From Maribacter dokdonensis DSW-8 (GTDB lineage Bacteria; Bacteroidota; Bacteroidia; Flavobacteriales; Flavobacteriaceae), in NCBI RefSeq assembly GCF_001447995.1, contig NZ_LDPE01000003.1:1-64000 (forward strand): a DNA stretch of 64,000 nucleotides, read 5' to 3'. Below are positions 43,824 to 52,452 of the stretch, in pieces. The notes below the pieces were generated by a model. The model was not told where the DNA came from, ran no database searches, and was given only the letters and a program-made list of their open reading frames with translations. Numbering within the stretch: position 1 is the stretch's first letter; the number at the start of each line of letters is the position of its first letter. A program made the translations under genes and the position numbers.

Positions 43824-44714
43824 ATGATATTCAATATTACACATATTACCAAGTATGACTATAACGCTCCTGTAAGCTATTGTCATAATATTGCGACATT
43901 ACGCCCTAGAGAATCAAAAGGCCAGGAACTGTTGGATTATGCCATTGAAATATCGCCTGAACCAGCTGAAATTACCGAGCGTAAAGACTTTTTTGGAAAT
44001 TATATAACCCGTTTTTCCATTCAAACCGAGCATAGAACATTAAAAGTAACCACAAAGAGTAAGATTAAAAGAGAATACGCCCAATACCATGAATCATTCA
44101 ATAGCGGGGAATGTAAAAATATTACCATGAACCATGCCCTAGCTGCATTACAGGGGATGGATGCGGAAACTTTGGAAGCTAAGCAATATGTGCTGGAATC
44201 TATTTTTATTAGAAGGACGGATAAGGCGATTAGGAACTATGCAGAATTGTCCTTTAAGGGCGATAGATCAGTTTTTGAAGCTGCATATGAATTGATGCAA
44301 CGCATTTATACCGACTTTGATTTTGATTCGGAATTCTCCACTATTTCCACGCCAATAGAGGAAGTGATGAAAGAGAAAAAAGGAGTGTGTCAGGATTTTG
44401 CCCAAATAGCCATTGCTTGTATACGGTCTGTAGGGTTACCGGCACGCTATATAAGTGGTTATATAGAAACCTTGCCTGCTCCCGGTAAAGAAAAATTAAT
44501 AGGAGCCGATGCTTCCCATGCATGGTTTGCTATTTATATTCCAGGTTTCGGTTGGGTAGATTTTGATCCAACGAACAACCATATACCCAAAGACCAACAC
44601 ATTGTGGTAGGCTGGGGTAGGGACTATTATGACGTGCCACCTTTAAAAGGGGTTGTTTATGGTAGTGGACAGAGTAAATTAAAAGTAGCGGTTGATATTG
44701 CTGCTGTGGTTTAA
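43824..44714 (+). CDS. Transglutaminase-family protein
   Basis: The protein has 296 residues. A Transglut_N-type region (about 1-85) precedes the core domain with C189 (GVCQDFAQIAIACIRSVGLPARYISG), H232 (ASHAWFAIYIPGFGW) and D248 (VDFDPTNN). It resembles the N-terminal 250 residues of the first gene in the operon, so the two copies likely arose by duplication. Predicted to cleave or transfer amide bonds made by the ATP-grasp partner. It ends 5 bp from a convergent gene. Confidence 0.92.
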   Translation: MIFNITHITKYDYNAPVSYCHNIATLRPRESKGQELLDYAIEISPEPAEITERKDFFGNYITRFSIQTEHRTLKVTTKSKIKREYAQYHESFNSGECKNITMNHALAALQGMDAETLEAKQYVLESIFIRRTDKAIRNYAELSFKGDRSVFEAAYELMQRIYTDFDFDSEFSTISTPIEEVMKEKKGVCQDFAQIAIACIRSVGLPARYISGYIETLPAPGKEKLIGADASHAWFAIYIPGFGWVDFDPTNNHIPKDQHIVVGWGRDYYDVPPLKGVVYGSGQSKLKVAVDIAAVV

Positions 44715-44719
44715 GTTGT

Positions 44720-45442
44720 TTATTCTTCAAAAAAGAATTCATGTAATTCAATTAAACTACTTCTTTTAATTTGAACGAGGTCTCTCGTATCTTTTAAGAA
44801 AATACCTAAAGATCTTTCATTATAAATGAATTTCATATCATTAGAATAGTCTGTAACAACGTACATATCACCGGAAAGTTGATAAAATGGTATGGTCATT
44901 TTGTTTTTAATTTTGACACCTTTATTAACAATACGTCCTTCTTGTAAAGTAGAAGCCACATTATAGTCACTTGATTCTCCAGATGCTACCTTAACGTAAG
45001 AAACCATCATATTAACCCATTCTGCTTCATCGATTAAAAACCATTTTATTTTATTGAAATCAATACCATATTCATTAATCCACCCGTGACTAGTAAAACC
45101 TAACAGTACTTGCTTTTTGCCATCTAAAACCGGCTTGTCCGCAGGTTCAAATTCTTGAATTTTAAAGGTGATGACAGAAGCAGATGACATGTCTTTTAAC
45201 TTTTTACCATCAAAATCTATAGTCTTTAATGAAAAACTGGTTATGTTGGGGTTGTTTGCCAATAACCATTCCGTGGCAGTTAGTTCAGCACGTTCTTTCA
45301 TTTGTTCCACTGCTGCTACACCTGCTCCTATTGCAGCAAGAGCACCCACTGCTCCTGCGACAACGGCACCATTGTCTTGAGCATAGTTTTTGGTAGGAAT
45401 TAGAATTGAAAGAATAAATAATAGGGTAATTAGTTTACGCAT
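44720..45442 (-). CDS. Secreted protein of unknown function
   Basis: The protein has 240 residues. A signal peptide (MRKLITLLFILSILIPTKNYAQ) is followed by a Gly/Ala-rich hydrophobic stretch (GAVVAGAVGALAAIGAGVAAVEQ) that could insert in a membrane. The rest is a beta-rich soluble domain with no recognised family. It is on the strand opposite to the preceding operon and 198 bp from the LuxR-type regulator gene upstream. A palindrome at 45610-45625 lies 168 bp before its start. Confidence 0.75.
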   Translation of the reverse strand: MRKLITLLFILSILIPTKNYAQDNGAVVAGAVGALAAIGAGVAAVEQMKERAELTATEWLLANNPNITSFSLKTIDFDGKKLKDMSSASVITFKIQEFEPADKPVLDGKKQVLLGFTSHGWINEYGIDFNKIKWFLIDEAEWVNMMVSYVKVASGESSDYNVASTLQEGRIVNKGVKIKNKMTIPFYQLSGDMYVVTDYSNDMKFIYNERSLGIFLKDTRDLVQIKRSSLIELHEFFFEE

Positions 45443-45609
45443 AATGTTTTGTTGAGTGGTTGATTTATAAATAGGCCATACCTACCAAATCGGTCAGTTC
45501 CCCCGAAATACCTCTTCAGCAGGATGGCCATAGCAATATGTATTTTAATTCTGGTTAGTGTGCCTATTGCTAAGCAAGAACAAACCTAACACCATTATAA
45601 CTAACAGTA

Positions 45610-45625
45610 TTACGGTTTTCCGTAA
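45610..45625. promoter_or_regulatory. Palindrome TTACGGTTTTCCGTAA
   Basis: Perfect 6-bp arms flank TTTT. It differs at one base from the copy at 4321-4336 and is at a similar distance upstream of a minus-strand gene. The adjacent LuxR-type response regulator is a candidate binder (inference). Confidence 0.45.
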
Positions 45626-45640
45626 GGCAACGGTTTATTT

Positions 45641-46306
45641 TTAGATTAGCCCTAAATCTTTTACGATGGCCACAAGGTGAATGGCATTATTGGCGTTGAA
45701 TTGTATTCGCAATTTGTTCAATCTTTTTTCAATTGAACTTAGGCTAGCAGGTGAAATATTCTCTTTTTTATAGAGTGCGCTGATCTCATCTTGAGATAAG
45801 CCTTTACTAAGGTTGTCTAAAAGTGAAATATCGTAGTCATCAATTTCCAGTTCGTTCTCGGCACTAAATACATTTGAAACTTCTGGGGATAAGAACTTTC
45901 CATCTTTAGCAACTTCACAAATAGCTTGGGTCAAATTTTTAAGTCCGGTTCTGCTTTTGCAAACATATGCATCTATATCATGCTGGTTAAAGAGAGTGCG
46001 CACAGCTTGCAAGCGATCTTCAACAGAATATACAATGACTTTTAGAGAAGGGAAATCTGACTTTAGTTTAGCCACTAAAGCCTGCCCTGATGGGTAAGTC
46101 TGTGACCTGTGGTCCACCTTAAATGATAGGTCCGATATTACAAGATCAAACGGGACCGAATCCAAATCCGCCCTTTTTACTTTTAAATAGGCATCATCGC
46201 AATATTGAACTTGATCTATTTGTGAAACACCCAATTCGGTCAGTAATGAAAATACACCTTTGTTGATGTCTTCCATATCCTCCGCAATTAAAACTTTTTT
46301 GAACAT
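45641..46306 (-). CDS. Response regulator with LuxR-type output
   Basis: The protein has 221 residues. The receiver (about 1-130) has phospho-acceptor D59 (FDLVISDLSF) and a Ser/Lys switch (VIVYSVEDRL, YVCKSRTG). The C-terminal HTH (about 155-221) has LSQDEISALYKKENISPASLSSIEKRLNKLRIQFNANNAIHLVAIVKDLGLI, a variant LuxR/NarL helix-turn-helix. It starts 3 bp after the upstream TPR kinase stop, a cognate pair. Confidence 0.88.
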   Translation of the reverse strand: MFKKVLIAEDMEDINKGVFSLLTELGVSQIDQVQYCDDAYLKVKRADLDSVPFDLVISDLSFKVDHRSQTYPSGQALVAKLKSDFPSLKVIVYSVEDRLQAVRTLFNQHDIDAYVCKSRTGLKNLTQAICEVAKDGKFLSPEVSNVFSAENELEIDDYDISLLDNLSKGLSQDEISALYKKENISPASLSSIEKRLNKLRIQFNANNAIHLVAIVKDLGLI

Positions 46307-46309
46307 GCA

Positions 46310-47974
46310 TTAAATTATTATTGATGCCTTAAAGCCATCACCTTGCTTGGATTCAAAATTAATAGTTCCATTTATAGAAGTGATACGGGATTCCGTATGT
46401 TGAAGGCCATTTTTCTTAAAAAGATCACATCCAACGCCATTATCACGATAATTAATATGAATTTTTTTTCCTTCTTTTTCAAAAACTAGGGTTACAAAAG
46501 TTGCGTGGCTATGTTTGCGCATATTGGTCATGAGCTCTTGCAATACCCTATAGATAGCTGTTTTTTTCATTTCAGAAATACCGTCCCAAGGCATTTTAGA
46601 AAGGTTACGGGTTATGATATTGACTTTGCTATTTTTATATCCTAGCAATAAATCGTTTAATTGTTTGCCAAAATCTTTTCTAAGGTCAATTGCACTATTT
46701 TCTCTAGAAATATCTCGTGTTTTGGTGTAGATTTTTTCCATTTCATCTAAAATAGTAGTGTCAATTTCTGAATTGTTCTCAAGAGATGTCATCACTTTAT
46801 ACATGTCATTGGCAACTTCATCATGCACTTTTTTAGCAATTCTGGTTTCGGTTTTATAGATTTCTTCGATTTTAGCCTTTCTGTATCGGTTTCTGTAGAT
46901 AAAATAAGAACCAACGAGAATTAGAAAAATAATAAAGGCAAGGGCTTGGTAAGCCAACCGCTTACGTGATTCTATTTCTTGTAATAGTATACTGGCTTGA
47001 GTTTTCTTTTGTTCTTCGGCTACATTATATTTTAGAAATGCATTTTTGTTCTCTGCTATTTGCTTGGCATTGGCTATGCTGTCGGTCAGTTTTTTATATT
47101 CATGAATAAGAGGATTCTTATCCATATTCATAAGTAATGATATGGATTCTAGTTTAAAAGAACTACTGTTGATCTTGTCTGAAAGGGATAGCGCTTTCTC
47201 TGCATAGAATAATGCTTTTGTAGTGTCTTTTCTATCCAAGTAATACTCTGATAAATGAGTGTTGCTCGCGTGCTGACCAATAAGGTCATTATTTTTTTGA
47301 CGAAGTGTTAAAGCATTTTTTAAATTATCCAATCCCTCTGGAATGTGAAGTTTAGACTGTACAAGACCTAAATTATCGGTTACCAAGGTGGTTTGATAAT
47401 CATTGGCAAAATCAAAACGTTTTTCAAATAGAAACGAATAAATGTCCAATGCGTTTTTATAGTCCAAAAGATCTTTGTAGATATTGGCCTTATTGTTCAA
47501 GATGATAACACTATCGCTTAGTTTATTGGCAATTTGTAATGCGTTGTCAAAAGTTCTAATGGCTTCGGTTGCGTTGTTCGATGCTCTATAAATACGCCCT
47601 AATTGGTTGTAAAGACCTACCCTAGAGTTGATCAAAGTATCTTTGGTCTGCATTGACTCAATAAGATTAAGGGCTTCAACAATATGATTTTCACTACTGA
47701 AATTATTACCAATTTTAAATTCAGCTATAGAAAGCAGCCTAAGGTCATAAATTGCATTTAAGGTATCTTTTGACTCTATATCCCGCTCTTTTTTCTTGGT
47801 AAAATAGTGAACGCCAGAGGGCAGGTCTTGAGGTTGAGAAGGGTTTAGAATTGCTTTTCTGTAATGTAGTGAACTATCTTTTGAAACTTGTGCTAAGGAG
47901 TGATTGGGTATTAGAAATATAAATAAAGCAAGGAATATAAATTGAGGGATGATTATGCTTAATTTGTTGTTCAT
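46310..47974 (-). CDS. TPR sensor histidine kinase (NarX/HPK7-like)
   Basis: The protein has 554 residues. A signal-anchor N-terminus precedes a long TPR-type region (about 40-330; for example NQLGRIYRASNNATEAIRTFDNALQIAN). One transmembrane helix lies at about 340-365 (YQALAFIIFLILVGSYFIYRNR). The phospho-acceptor His is in RIAKKVHDEVANDMYKVM. HATPase_c follows (LMTNMRKHSHATFVTLVF, INYRDNGVGCDLFKKNGL). TPR kinases of this type are common in Bacteroidetes and sense periplasmic peptides or sugars. It pairs with the LuxR-type regulator, 3 bp downstream. Confidence 0.92.
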   Translation of the reverse strand: MNNKLSIIIPQFIFLALFIFLIPNHSLAQVSKDSSLHYRKAILNPSQPQDLPSGVHYFTKKKERDIESKDTLNAIYDLRLLSIAEFKIGNNFSSENHIVEALNLIESMQTKDTLINSRVGLYNQLGRIYRASNNATEAIRTFDNALQIANKLSDSVIILNNKANIYKDLLDYKNALDIYSFLFEKRFDFANDYQTTLVTDNLGLVQSKLHIPEGLDNLKNALTLRQKNNDLIGQHASNTHLSEYYLDRKDTTKALFYAEKALSLSDKINSSSFKLESISLLMNMDKNPLIHEYKKLTDSIANAKQIAENKNAFLKYNVAEEQKKTQASILLQEIESRKRLAYQALAFIIFLILVGSYFIYRNRYRKAKIEEIYKTETRIAKKVHDEVANDMYKVMTSLENNSEIDTTILDEMEKIYTKTRDISRENSAIDLRKDFGKQLNDLLLGYKNSKVNIITRNLSKMPWDGISEMKKTAIYRVLQELMTNMRKHSHATFVTLVFEKEGKKIHINYRDNGVGCDLFKKNGLQHTESRITSINGTINFESKQGDGFKASIII

Positions 47975-48128
47975 ACCTCTAAAATATAAACTAATTAGCT
48001 ATTAATAATATTGAATTTTTTCTAAGATGGTAACTGTCTAAAATAGTTATAGTTACTTAAAACTAAATGTTGGGTTGTTAATTATTTATTGGCTGAAAAT
48101 TTTATCTATCTTGAATTTTGTCCAAATA

Positions 48129-48175
48129 AAAAGGGCACAAAATCTGGCGTATTGCCATGATTTTAATGCCCTTTT
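48129..48175 (-). terminator. Long-hairpin terminator after kdgA
   Basis: The stem aaaagggca (48129-48137) pairs with tgccctttt (48167-48175). Inner stems aaaatc/gatttt and tggc/gcca continue the hairpin. It is about 75 bp past the kdgA stop on the minus strand. Confidence 0.8.
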
Positions 48176-48251
48176 CCAACTAACAACTTAAATATGCACT
48201 TTTAAAAGACTTTCCCGATAACAAGAATGTTTCAGGTACTGTCTCTATACT

Positions 48252-48920
48252 TTATGATCTTAATTTCTTGATAGTAGCCAAGGTTTCTTTTACCAAAGCT
48301 TCTAAACCTGCGTAATCTTTATTGTTTAAGATATCTTTGCTGATCAATTGTGATCCCATACCAACACAGGTAACGCCTGCATCAAACCAACCTTTTAGGT
48401 TGCCTTCATCTGTACTTACGCCACCGGTAGGCATAATGCTGGTCCATGGTTGAGGTCCTTTAATACCTTTTACAAAACCAGGGCCATATAGAGAACCAGG
48501 GAATAATTTTACGATCTCACAGCCCATTTCTTCGGCTTTGTTGATTTCGGTCAATGAACCGCAACCAGGAGACCATAACACTTTTCTACGGTTACAAACT
48601 ATAGCAATATCTTCTCTTAAAGATGGAGTTACAATAAAATTTGCGCCTATAGACATGTAGTATGATGCTGCAGCTGCATCGGTTATAGAACCTACACCCA
48701 TAATCATACCGGGTAAGTTCTTAATAGCGTATTTGTTTAATTCGGAAAATACTTCAAAAGCGAAATCGCCACGAGCGGTAAATTCCATTAAACGTGCACC
48801 ACCATCATAACAAGCTTGTAAAACCTTTTTACCTAACTCAATGTCTGGGTGGTAGAACAAAGGTACCATACCAGATTCCTTCATTACATTTGCTACTTCT
48901 ATTCTTGAATATTGTGCCAT
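48252..48920 (-). CDS. kdgA: KDPG/KHG aldolase
   Basis: The protein has 222 residues. Its TIM barrel splits 2-keto-3-deoxy-6-phosphogluconate to pyruvate and glyceraldehyde-3-phosphate. The Schiff-base Lys lies in EIVKLFPGSLYGPGFVKGIKGP. The Glu region is MEFTARGDFA, and MGVGSITDAAAASYYMSIGANFIVTP carries the beta-strand signature. It is the last gene of kdgK-pfk-kdgA, 9 bp from pfk, and completes the DEH to KDG to KDPG route of alginate use. Confidence 0.95.
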   Translation of the reverse strand: MAQYSRIEVANVMKESGMVPLFYHPDIELGKKVLQACYDGGARLMEFTARGDFAFEVFSELNKYAIKNLPGMIMGVGSITDAAAASYYMSIGANFIVTPSLREDIAIVCNRRKVLWSPGCGSLTEINKAEEMGCEIVKLFPGSLYGPGFVKGIKGPQPWTSIMPTGGVSTDEGNLKGWFDAGVTCVGMGSQLISKDILNNKDYAGLEALVKETLATIKKLRS

Positions 48921-48929
48921 TTGAATTTT

Positions 48930-50150
48930 TTATTTCTCGGTTAAAATTTTGTTGAAATCGTAGTCTGAAGGATGGTCCACATATTTTTTTGCATCTTCAT
49001 AATCATCTTCACCTACATAGAATAAATTTTGGAAGCATAGTTCCGCCAACTCAGAATTGATATTGACCAAACGAGGAGCTATTTTGCCATTTTCATCTTG
49101 AATGTCAGATAGGAATAACGGTGTAATTTCTCCTCTGGAATTTGCAGTGACCATACAGCCACTTTTACCTTCATCAAATAATTTTTTTACGCCCAGACCT
49201 AATACCGTACATAAGGTTAGGTCAAAGCCTATAGGTCTACAACAGCGTAATTCGTAACCCAGTTCTACGGGTCTACTTTTAATATCTATACCTAGTTCTT
49301 TTAATTTCTTTTGAACGAGCATGTTGAAAATATGCGCCTTACTAACATTACCTAATTCTGGGTGCCCGTGGTCATCATAGGTGAAATTTATATCACACTT
49401 TTTTAATTCTGAATCTGGCATGTTATGAAACACTCCCTCGCTGATCAAGGCAACTCCGTAATGAATGTTCTCAATTTTACGTTTGATCATTGATGAAATG
49501 ACCATGCGTACTACTTTATCAAAGGTTATAGCCGTACGATCAAACATTTCTGGTATGATCATCATTGGAAAATGGCAGCTTGCCGCAATACCAAATGCCA
49601 AATGACCGGCTGATCTTCCCATGGTAGACATAACAAACCAGTTTTGGCTGGTACGCGCATCTTCATAAGTTGTATTACCTATGCGTACACCTTCATCTTT
49701 AGCAGAATGAAAACCAAATGTTGGGTTTCTGTCAGGTAATGGTAAATCGTTATCAATAGTCTTAGGTACGTGAATATTGGCTATTGAGATACCTTCTTTT
49801 TCTAGATAACCTGTAATTCTATTGGCAGTAGAGGCGGTGTCGTCACCACCTATACTTACCAACAGTTTCACATTATTATCAATAAACAGGTTAGTGTTTA
49901 GTTTTTCGTTTTTAGGTTTAAAACGACTCATTATCAAAGTGGAGCCACCTCTACTAAAAATCCGATCCGCATGGAAGAAATCAAACTCCTTGATTTGCGG
50001 ATTTTCATCGAAAATTCCTTTAAAACCTTCATGTAAACCTAAAACACGATAATTGTCTTTTAAAAATGCCTTTGCCACAGTACTGATCACGGTATTTATA
50101 CCAGGAGCAGGACCGCCACCGCAGAGGATTAAAATTGACTTTTGAGACAT
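48930..50150 (-). CDS. Phosphofructokinase-family protein, possibly PPi-dependent
   Basis: The protein has 406 residues. The PFK fold is clear: CGGGPAPGINTVI, GGDDTAS (D104 in place of the Gly of ATP-type PFK), PKTIDNDLPLPDRNPTFGFHSA and STMGRSAGHLAFG. An Asp at the second GGD position is the known marker of PPi-dependent PFK, so PPi use is likely (not tested). It sits between kdgK and kdgA, so its role may be to route triose phosphates from the Entner-Doudoroff pathway back to hexose phosphate (PPi-PFK is reversible). Confidence 0.85.
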   Translation of the reverse strand: MSQKSILILCGGGPAPGINTVISTVAKAFLKDNYRVLGLHEGFKGIFDENPQIKEFDFFHADRIFSRGGSTLIMSRFKPKNEKLNTNLFIDNNVKLLVSIGGDDTASTANRITGYLEKEGISIANIHVPKTIDNDLPLPDRNPTFGFHSAKDEGVRIGNTTYEDARTSQNWFVMSTMGRSAGHLAFGIAASCHFPMMIIPEMFDRTAITFDKVVRMVISSMIKRKIENIHYGVALISEGVFHNMPDSELKKCDINFTYDDHGHPELGNVSKAHIFNMLVQKKLKELGIDIKSRPVELGYELRCCRPIGFDLTLCTVLGLGVKKLFDEGKSGCMVTANSRGEITPLFLSDIQDENGKIAPRLVNINSELAELCFQNLFYVGEDDYEDAKKYVDHPSDYDFNKILTEK

Positions 50151-50186
50151 ATTTTTGGTTTTAGAGGATAAAGGATAATGTTTTTA

Positions 50187-51233
50187 TTATCTAGCAACTC
50201 TACCAGAAGCATCACCACCCATTAGTTTCTCAACTTCAGAAACTGTAACTAGGTTGGCATCACCTTTGATCGTATGTTTTAAACAAGATGCCGCAACTGC
50301 AAAATCAAGTGCATTTTGGTCATCTTCTGGGTATTTTAATAATCCGTAGATCAAACCACCCATGAAAGAATCTCCACCACCAACACGGTCAACGATGTCG
50401 GTAATTTGATATTGACGGGTTTCGTACATTTTATTTCCATCCCAAAGAACACCGGCCCAAGTGTTATGCGATGCAGAAATAGAACCTCTTAAAGTGGTAA
50501 TCACTTTTTTAGCTTTAGGGAATTTCTTCATCATTTGCTTACATACAGATAAGAAAGCTTCAGCCTTAACATCAGCACCATCTTTATGTACATCTAAACC
50601 TTCTGGGTGAATACCAAAGTGCTTTTCGGCATCTTCTTCGTTCCCTAATATAATATCGCAATATTCGGTTAATCCGGCCATTATTTTTTCTCTGTGAGCA
50701 TCGTCACAATATGTCCAAAGTTTGGCTCTATAATTTAAATCCGTAGAAATGGTGATTCCTTTTGCACTTGCAGCTTTAACAGCTTCTAAGCAAACATCTG
50801 CAGCACCTTGGGAAATTGCAGGTGTAATACCTGTCCAGTGGAACCATTCTACATCTTCGAATACGGCATCCCAATCGATCATTCCAGATTCTATTTCTGA
50901 AATTGCGGAATGAGCTCTATCATAAACTACTTTACTACCTCTTGATACCGCACCGGTTTCTAAGAAATAGATACCTAAACGATCACCACCGTATACTATT
51001 TTATCTACACCAACGCCTCTTTTGCGCATTTCCATCATGGCACACTCACCAATGTCATTTTTTGGTAAACGTGTTACGAAATCTACAGGAACACCATAAT
51101 TAGCTAATGAAACAGCTACGTTAGATTCCCCTCCACCATATACTACATCAAAATTATTGGCTTGTGAAAACCTTAAAAATCCTTGTGGTGCTAAACGAAG
51201 CATGATTTCACCGAATGTTACTACTTTTTTCAT
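50187..51233 (-). CDS. kdgK: 2-keto-3-deoxygluconate kinase (PfkB family)
   Basis: The protein has 348 residues. The PfkB N-terminal signature is VYGGGESNVAVSLANYG. The C-terminal site is DIVDRVGGGDSFMGGLIYGLL, with catalytic Asp in GGGDSFMGG. It phosphorylates KDG made from the alginate monomer DEH. It is the first gene of kdgK-pfk-kdgA and divergent from the LacI gene across a 150-bp intergenic region with two matched operators. Confidence 0.93.
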   Translation of the reverse strand: MKKVVTFGEIMLRLAPQGFLRFSQANNFDVVYGGGESNVAVSLANYGVPVDFVTRLPKNDIGECAMMEMRKRGVGVDKIVYGGDRLGIYFLETGAVSRGSKVVYDRAHSAISEIESGMIDWDAVFEDVEWFHWTGITPAISQGAADVCLEAVKAASAKGITISTDLNYRAKLWTYCDDAHREKIMAGLTEYCDIILGNEEDAEKHFGIHPEGLDVHKDGADVKAEAFLSVCKQMMKKFPKAKKVITTLRGSISASHNTWAGVLWDGNKMYETRQYQITDIVDRVGGGDSFMGGLIYGLLKYPEDDQNALDFAVAASCLKHTIKGDANLVTVSEVEKLMGGDASGRVAR

Positions 51234-51270
51234 GTTGACTATTAAGTTTAATATGTACTAAATTATCATT

Positions 51271-51288
51271 TGTTTAATCGATTAACCA
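51271..51288. promoter_or_regulatory. LacI-type operator 1 (kdgK side)
   Basis: TGTTTAATCGATTAACCA is a CG-centred near-palindrome with core TTAATCGATTAA, 38 bp upstream of the kdgK start. It is the exact reverse complement of operator 2 over 18 bp. Confidence 0.85.
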
Positions 51289-51320
51289 CTTGAGCTAAAA
51301 AATAACCAAAACAGACAATT

Positions 51321-51351
51321 TTTGTTTACTTTAATTAAAGTCTTACTTTTG
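51321..51351 (+). promoter_or_regulatory. Promoter of the lacI gene
   Basis: TTTG (51321-51324) and TACTTTTG (51344-51351) are separated by 19 bp, matching the Bacteroidetes consensus TTTG-N19-TAnnTTTG. Operator 2 begins at the -7 element, so a bound repressor would block it. Confidence 0.75.
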
Positions 51352-51367
51352 GTTAATCGATTAAACA
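51350..51367. promoter_or_regulatory. LacI-type operator 2 (lacI side)
   Basis: TGGTTAATCGATTAAACA is the exact reverse complement of operator 1. The centres are 79 bp apart. It overlaps the last bases of the lacI -7 element and lies 17 bp from the TTG start. Confidence 0.85.
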
Positions 51368-51383
51368 AATATATATAAAGTAA

Positions 51384-52400
51384 TTGAATAAAAAAAGAAC
51401 AACTTTAAAAGACATTGCCAATGTTTTGAATATTTCTACGGCAGCGGTTTCCAAGGCTTTAAATGACGATACCCGTATTAGTGTTAAGACAAAGAAGGCG
51501 GTAAAGCAAGTTGCTAAGGAATTAAATTACCAACCAAATCATTTGGCAAGTGCCTTACGAAAAGGTAAAAGTAATTTGGTAGGGGTAATTGTACCAAGAA
51601 CAAATAGTAACTTCTTTTCATCGGTAGTTGAAAATATGGAAGGTGTTCTTAATAAAGCCGGATACAATATAATTATTACCCAATCTAACGAATCATTCGA
51701 AAAGGAGTGTAAGAATATCGATGCACTTTTATATACCCAAGTTGATGGAATAATTGCTTCAATGGCGAATGAAACGGTAGATCTTTCTTATTATGAGAAA
51801 ATAAAATCTAATGGAATTCCTTTAATATTGTTTGATAGGGGAGAGAATGACTTAAATGTGGATTACGTTGGTATAGACGATTATCAAAGTAGCCATATGA
51901 TCGTAGATCATTTAGTGGGGCAAGGTTGTAAGCGCATAGCACATATTGGAGGATATAGAAGAACTAGAATTTTTAACAATAGAATACGTGGGTATGTTGA
52001 TGCTATTAAAAAACATCATCTGCCACCAGATGAAGAATTACTTATAGAAAGTGGTTTGACCTTAGAGGACGGCAGGTTGCAAATTGAAAATTTATTATCT
52101 CTTAAAAACAGGCCCGACGCGGTTTACGTAGCAAGTGATTATGCCGCATTGGGTGCTTTACAGGTTCTTAAGGAAAAAGGTATTAGGGTGCCCCAAGATA
52201 TTAAGTTGGTAGGGTTTGGAAATGAACCGTTTACTTCTTTGGTGACTCCTACCATTACAAGTATTAGTCAGCATAGTGCGCAAATAGGAAGGCTTGCTGC
52301 CGAAACCTTTTTAGGTTACGTTGAAAAGGAGGTTGTTGAACAAAAACTGAATAAATTAATATTGAATTCAGAACTGATCATTAGGGAATCATCAAAATAA
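51384..52400 (+). CDS. LacI-family regulator of KDG metabolism
   Basis: The protein has 338 residues. The start codon is TTG 51384: an in-frame TAA lies directly before it, and the HTH (LKDIANVLNISTAAVSKALND) begins within ten residues. The ligand domain (about 60-338) is a periplasmic-binding-protein fold (NLVGVIVPRTNSNFFSSVVENME, AHIGGYRRTRIFNNRIRGY, PDAVYVASDYAALGAL). Two inverted operators between it and kdgK point to control of both. KDG, DEH or KDPG would be natural effectors (inference). Confidence 0.94.
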   Translation: MNKKRTTLKDIANVLNISTAAVSKALNDDTRISVKTKKAVKQVAKELNYQPNHLASALRKGKSNLVGVIVPRTNSNFFSSVVENMEGVLNKAGYNIIITQSNESFEKECKNIDALLYTQVDGIIASMANETVDLSYYEKIKSNGIPLILFDRGENDLNVDYVGIDDYQSSHMIVDHLVGQGCKRIAHIGGYRRTRIFNNRIRGYVDAIKKHHLPPDEELLIESGLTLEDGRLQIENLLSLKNRPDAVYVASDYAALGALQVLKEKGIRVPQDIKLVGFGNEPFTSLVTPTITSISQHSAQIGRLAAETFLGYVEKEVVEQKLNKLILNSELIIRESSK

Positions 52401-52430
52401 AAGGCGTCAATGTAAATACAATGACGCCTT
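52401..52430. terminator. Bidirectional terminator between lacI and the SDR gene
   Basis: The stem aaggcgtca (52401-52409) pairs with tgacgcctt (52422-52430), with an inner tgt/aca pair. T- and A-rich runs follow on each side. It is shared by two convergent genes. Confidence 0.85.
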
Positions 52431-52452
52431 ATTATTATAAACAGAGGTTTTA

